Origin: Megamerina dolium
Taxonomy: Eukaryota; Arthropoda; Insecta; Diptera; Megamerinidae
Length of the DNA: 64,000 bases
Direction: 5' to 3'
NCBI GenBank assembly: GCA_963854835.1
Contig: OY978525.1
Location: 26,249,253 to 26,313,252 of the forward strand
Shown: one piece after another, positions 59,098-64,000 of the stretch
Layout: each line of letters begins with the position of its first letter
How positions within the stretch are numbered: position 1 is the stretch's first letter
Translations under genes and position numbers: made by a program
The notes under the pieces: model-generated
Told to the model about the DNA's origin: nothing
The model's input: only the letters and a program-made list of their open reading frames with translations
Database searches by the model: none

Positions 59098-59739
59098 TAA
59101 AACAGTGTATTTTTTAATCACGTAAAATTGCTATAGCAAACATTTACATGTAATTATTAAACAAATATGAATAAATGTCATATGGCAATTGGCGTAGTGT
59201 GCTGTGAAGTGACATTATATTTAGCTGTACTTGTAGCTCTTCACTATTTGAATGCAATGAATATGTTGAAAGCAATGAATTCCAAATTGAGTTTAATATT
59301 ACGTCTTTTGAAAAAAGTTTCGCAACGTTATGAATACAGATAGATACTTACCTACAAAGATATGTATAGATATAATGGAGAAAATAATTACGATAATAAG
59401 TTCTTTAAACACATATTAATATAAATATGAGAACATTAATCTGGGTGGCTGAAAGGACGATGATGGCAGTACATACTTGATGCTGCAGAAGATGCGGAAG
59501 ACGAAAGAATAATATTTTTGCAAAATTTATAATGATTACAATATGCTTAGTTATTATATTTGCGTATAAATGTATAGCGTCTTTCAACGAGCGGAGTCAT
59601 TTTATTTTTAAAAAATACAATATTTTTGTGAAGAGCTGATAATTTAATTTTAATACGAAGTTCAAACTCTGAGGTTAGTAATGGAATACAATATCTGCCG
59701 TGACTGTTCTTTCGATGAACATTTTCATCACATTTTAGC
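59098..59739. other. Non-coding AT-rich DNA
   Basis: Nothing recognised apart from AT-rich simple sequence. Confidence 0.5.
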
Positions 59740-60150
59740 ATGACTGCGGCTGTACTTTGCGAATAACAGCTCTAATATTGTCTTTGAGCACTCCATTATT
59801 TGCTGAAGTATTGGTGTAGGCTTTATTTTTAAAGTAACCCAAAAGAAAAAAGTCGAATAGTATTAAGTCGCAAGCCACTCAAAGTTTCCATTTCGAGAAA
59901 TTACACATCCAGTAAATTATTTACGCAATAGAGTCATTGTTTCACCAGCTGTATGGCATGTGGCGCCATCATGCTGAAAATAAACGTCGTCCACGTCCAT
60001 AGCATCAATTTCAGGCCTAAAAAATTCTGTCAACATCGTTCGGTAACGCTTCTTAAAATCTCTTGTTGAAATGCCCTGTATTTAACCTTCCAGAAATGAA
60101 GAAAGCATTACCCTTTTATACGCTAATTCAACCATGAAAAAGATAGCTAA
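59740..60150 (-). pseudogene. Tc1-like transposase relic, left member of a divergent pair
   Basis: The minus strand reads RYRTMLTEFFRPEIDAMDVD, then DVYFQHDGATCHTAGETMTL and LRK, a stop, then FTGCVISRNGNFEW. This is the region around the second catalytic Asp (QHDGATCHT) of a Tc1/mariner-superfamily transposase, of the type with PELDDVDLDDVWFQQDGATCHTA. The final acidic residue region (LDFFLWG in relatives) is destroyed. The N-terminal half is missing or unreadable. Confidence 0.7.
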
Positions 60151-60359
60151 AAAACCTGCAGGGTGAGATTTTTAAGGTTTGCCTGGTTCCTTTTTAAAGA
60201 TATTTTGACACTCTTTCTTACTCGAAATCTTGACAGTCAGTCAGTATCATACCTTTGCGAAACGAAATGTATTATTTTACACTTTAACAATATTGGGATA
60301 AATTGCAAACTTATTGACTACTTCCGGCTTCTTAATGCCCAACACTTAAGGTCCCCATG

Positions 60360-61020
60360 AGAATATGAATGCTATGGGCGATGATGTGCAACTCAATCCA
60401 GCAATGTCGACTCGCCATCGATCGGAATATTTCACGAACTAATCTGACGAACATTTTCCATAAAAGCCTTGGATTATGTGCTTACAAGGTCCAATAGCAT
60501 AAGCATCTAGAGACAAACGCTCATATGCTTTGTTATCGCTTCTCAATTTGGAACTAAGATTAGCTTGAATGAGACATTGAATTTAGCTGAAAAATCATTA
60601 TCTTCGCGGGAGACGCATTTTCATTTCGGCGGCTATGGTGATCGTGGCTTCGAGACAGTCTATTAATATTTCTAACAATACATCAACACAGGGTGACAGC
60701 TTGGTGCGGATTTTGTAGTAGTGACATCACTGTCCGCTTTTTGTTCGAAAATAATGCGGGAAATGCCACTTCGGTCAAAATCGAGCGCGACATAGTTATG
60801 ATTACCAACATTTTTTGGGATGGAATTGAAGACATGGATTTGGACGACCTTTGATTTCAGCAGGATGACGTGGCATACCACACAGCGCGACAAGGGATTG
60901 ATAATTTTAGCGCTAAGTTCGGTAATTATGTTATCAGTCGTGTTAGAAATGTTAATAGACCGCCTCTAAGGCGCGATTTGATTTTGTTCTCCTCCAGTGA
61001 AACGGATATTGTATCATTGA
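60360..61020 (+). pseudogene. Tc1-like transposase relic, right member of a divergent pair
   Basis: Read across frameshifts: LGLCAYKVQ (normally LHPYKVQL), KIIIFAGDAFSFRR (normally KI.FSDEAHF), HRVTAWCGFCSSDITVRFLF, ERDIVMITNIFWDGIEDMDL, FQQDDVAYHTARQGI, FGNYVISRVRNVNRPP. The first catalytic Asp (FSDEAH) is replaced by Gly; the second (QQD) is retained. Same family as the minus-strand relic at 59.7-60.15 kb but not a mirror image. The two overlap only around the second Asp region, so they are more likely two insertions than one inverted duplication. Confidence 0.7.
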
Positions 61021-62784
61021 TTCCGACGATGATTCTAAGTCAACGTTGATAATCGCTAATTGTCTGAAAAGAGTCAGTTGTAACTAAAACTGACTGCTGT
61101 CGAAGCTGCCAGGACAAGGTGCAAAAGAGAAAATCTTGATAATTTCCTCTGCAGATACCATGCCCCAGCATGCAGAAGACAACCCTTATTAGGGAGTGCT
61201 TTCTTTATAGGGACATAACAGGTATTAAAATTCGAAACTGCAAAAGGGAAAATTATGTTCACAATGAATAGATATGACAAACATGGAAAAAAAAGGCAAA
61301 TAGGGACATAGCAGGTATTAAAATTCGAAACTGCAAACGGAAAAATTATGTTCGCAAATTTGGCTTTTTTTCATTGATTTCGTACATTTTTCTCGAAAAA
61401 TTAACACGCGAATAATTTTATAATTTTGTTAAGTAGAAAAATTACCAATATATTAATGTAATTTACAATTTTCTTTGCTCCTATCACAATTTCTAATTCG
61501 TAAAAAATATCTCAATTAAAACCTCTCGAAGCTACGATCCATTCGGAATGGTCCCATTCAGTGTTGTACTGCCGTTTAAAATTGAAAAGTGTTCGCAAGA
61601 GTATTAAAGCTGACTCTGAATGACAAAACCGTTGTGATATCCCTTCTTCTGAAATTTGACTTATTTCCAAAACTTTTGCAAAACAAAAATGTTGTCGTTA
61701 TCGGAAGTATTAACCATTGTTTGCTGACAAGTGGGAACGAGAATCACTTTCATTCGAAGAACAATAACTTAGGCATTAAATTTTGAACAATTTCGCAAAA
61801 CTTCTTTATCAATAATCAGAAATCATGGAAAAATCTATGTTTATTAAATTCGCTTGGTTGCAAATTAGTAATTTTGAAAACAAAAAAAAAAAAACTAAAC
61901 TCTTTTACTGAAAAGTGGAAACCAATTATGCCACATAAATGAAGCATAACAAAAATTATATGTAAATCGATATAATTACACTTATTTTCTCAAACACCTT
62001 CAAATTATAGTTGTGTACACACATCTATATACATAAATAAAAGATAGTATATATGTGTGTATGCATGTGTGAATATTATCTCATATCTTCTATATTCAGA
62101 GCACATTTTATATTGTATATCGTGTAAACGTGTATCCTTCTGCAAAACCCGTTGTCATTATGATGATACCATCCATATATTCAGCTTAAACACACATTGG
62201 TACTAACTATATTTCTTCTTTATTCAAACTTCATCACGAGGCTCGTACATATCGTATAGTAACAATACAAAAATTTGCTGAGGAAAGTAGGAGCAGCACC
62301 AGTGCAAGAAGTCATCATTGAATGATTCTAGGGAGGTGCGGTGTGTATTGTATAGAATTTAATTCGCACTCACATACATTCACACATACACAAATGTGTC
62401 TCAATTGAGTTTGTCATGCATGGAAAATCGATTTCATCCTTCACATAAAACATAAACTTCAAGAAATGAAGAGCACAAAAAAAAAATAACCAAACGCACT
62501 AATAACAACAAATGATGAAATACGTGTATGTGTATATTCATCATAAGTGTGAAACCGAACTAAACCAGCTTTTTTTTATATAGTACACAGATGGATGTGG
62601 GTTCTATGCAATATAAATACATATACATTGAGGTGGATCAAATTGTATGACCGAAAAGTTTTAAACAATTATATGAGCAAAAAATATAAAACTTGAATCA
62701 TTTGAAGCATATTTTCCCAAGCAAGCAAAAAAAAAAAATAGAATATAGATTTGCAACCGCTAACTTTACTTATTTCAGTTTTAC
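61021..62784. other. Non-coding AT-rich DNA
   Basis: A local direct repeat, agggacataacaggtattaa at about 61208 and agggacatagcaggtattaa at about 61302, both followed by aattcgaaactgcaaa, is a 94-bp-period duplication. Elsewhere catatata microsatellites and A runs. No exon recognised. Confidence 0.5.
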
Positions 62785-63530
62785 AAAATCATCAATTTCG
62801 TATGGGAAGCACCTTAAGGGATGGAGATAGAGGGCAGATATGTTGTGGAAAAAAAGTTAATGGGAGTAGGTCTTACATATCACTACTCTAGATGCAATTC
62901 CTTGGCAGCTATGGAGACATTTGTTGATTTTTAAATGTTTTTACATTCATTTTATATGGTATCTATGGTAAAGATAGAGAGTAAGTATGTTCGACGAAAA
63001 TTATGGAGAGCAAAAATTAATGGAAGCCAATTATACTTTTCACTACTCTAAGCACGATCCCTTGGCAGATATGGAGACATTTGTCAATTTTTAGATCTTT
63101 TTACATTCATTTTGTATGGTAGCTCTCCTGAAGGAGTAAAGATAGAGAGCAAGTATGTTTAACAAAAATGATGGGGAGCAAAAATTAATGGAAGCCAGTT
63201 ACACATTTCACCGCTCTAGCGGAAGTTCCTTGACAACTATCGGGAGATTTGTCAATTTTCAGGCGATTTTACGTTCATTTTGTGGGTACTTAATTTTCTA
63301 GGTAGCGGTGGGAGCGAATTTTATAAAAATATTTCTTCTGAACAATCTTACTCGCTATCTTCACACCTTACATCGGCTCCCGTATAAAATTACCGTAATA
63401 TTAGCCTAGAGTTGTAAAACATATAAGAGGCCCCCTTTAATTTTGTATCACCAACATTTTCTCTGAATATATATACCCGCTTTCTCCATCCTTTAGGGGG
63501 GCTCCCCTATAAAATCGATGCTTTTATAGT
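62785..63530. repeat. Family B fold-back array: three plus units, then minus units
   Basis: Plus units start near 62795, 62940 and 63105, with ggagatagagggcagatatg, agatagagagtaagtatg, agatagagagcaagtatg, atggagacatttgt and ttttacattcatttt. From about 63310 the sequence is in the opposite orientation (cttctgaacaatcttactcg, tctccatcctttaggggggc, tcccctataaaatcgatg). Unit spacing about 148-168 bp. The inverted, tandemly built structure resembles fold-back transposon ends. Confidence 0.65.
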
Positions 63531-64000
63531 GGCTAAGCTAAACTATACTAAACTACAAAAGTAGGCGGTTTTAAATTTGTAATTTTGTTTTATTTTCTTG
63601 GAATAAATCTTTGAAATGATTCAAATTAAATCCTCCCCGCTGAGCCAGGCCGTTTAAAAATTTGAACCACCTTATTATTATGTACATCATATATTCACAC
63701 ATACATCCATATTTATATTCAGGCACTCCTCTCATAAAGTCATTGTGGCAAATATAATGCACAGTCTGAGTGCAAATTCAGCGAATTTCACCTTTTTCTT
63801 CACTTTGTTGTCGATGTTGTTGTTCTTCTTACGTTTACACTTTTTTTCCATCATCAACACAATTCCACCTTCTTTTATACTGCATAGAAGTATATACATA
63901 CGTCTATATAAGAGATGACAACATCAAACTGACAGAAGGTAAGAGGTAAAAGATATAGCAGGACGTGAAGTGGCTACAACAGCAACCAAGTTGGCCGTTG
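63531..64000. other. Non-coding AT-rich DNA
   Basis: No repeat or exon recognised. A 63-codon minus frame at 63571-63762 has no support. Confidence 0.5.

Overview
The window reads as nuclear DNA of a higher dipteran, most likely a tephritid fruit fly. It is AT-rich, full of catatgtat-type and CAA/CAG-type microsatellites, and carries fly-type repeats: mariner and Tc1-like relics, an RTE non-LTR retrotransposon, jockey-clade debris and tRNA-derived SINEs. The family assignment is an inference from repeat types remembered from fruit-fly genomes. There is no operon-like gene packing. Almost all reading frames over 60 codons are chance frames or lie inside transposons.

The only host gene I can support is on the minus strand. 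Two small coding exons (50133-50002 and 49865-49704) are separated by a 136-base GT-AG intron. Together they encode the first immunoglobulin domain of an off-track/PTK7-type pseudokinase receptor (otk or its paralogue otk2). The signal-peptide exon upstream (higher coordinates) and the remaining Ig, transmembrane and kinase-like exons (lower coordinates) were not found. The rest of the window is therefore read as intron of this gene or as flanking DNA; which one cannot be decided from the window alone.

Repeats fill the rest. (1) An essentially full-length RTE-type LINE lies at 51383-54720, with a 12-13 bp target-site duplication, a (TAAG)n tail, a frameshift in its endonuclease and a lost catalytic aspartate in its reverse transcriptase. 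A younger 5'-truncated copy is at 56560-57579 (15 bp target-site duplication) and an old one at about 8284-8891. (2) A tRNA-derived SINE family occurs at about eight places, including a 300-bp-period tandem duplication near 39.6-40.2 kb. (3) There are six mariner transposase relics, a divergent pair of Tc1-like relics at 59.7-61.0 kb and another Tc1-like relic at 36.8-37.3 kb. (4) Three families of about 150-180 bp tandem units are present. Family A lies inside elements ending in accctgca/tgcagggt. Family B repeatedly forms plus-then-minus or minus-then-plus fold-back arrays. Family C forms a diverged satellite at 14.4-15.7 kb, with a small inverted outpost at 10.6-11.0 kb. (5) Two clear MITE-like elements with terminal inverted repeats are at 6641-7246 and 35245-35692; the first contains an unexplained open frame.

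No tRNA, rRNA or CRISPR feature was found, and no second host gene. Boundaries of old repeats are approximate, because they were aligned by eye.
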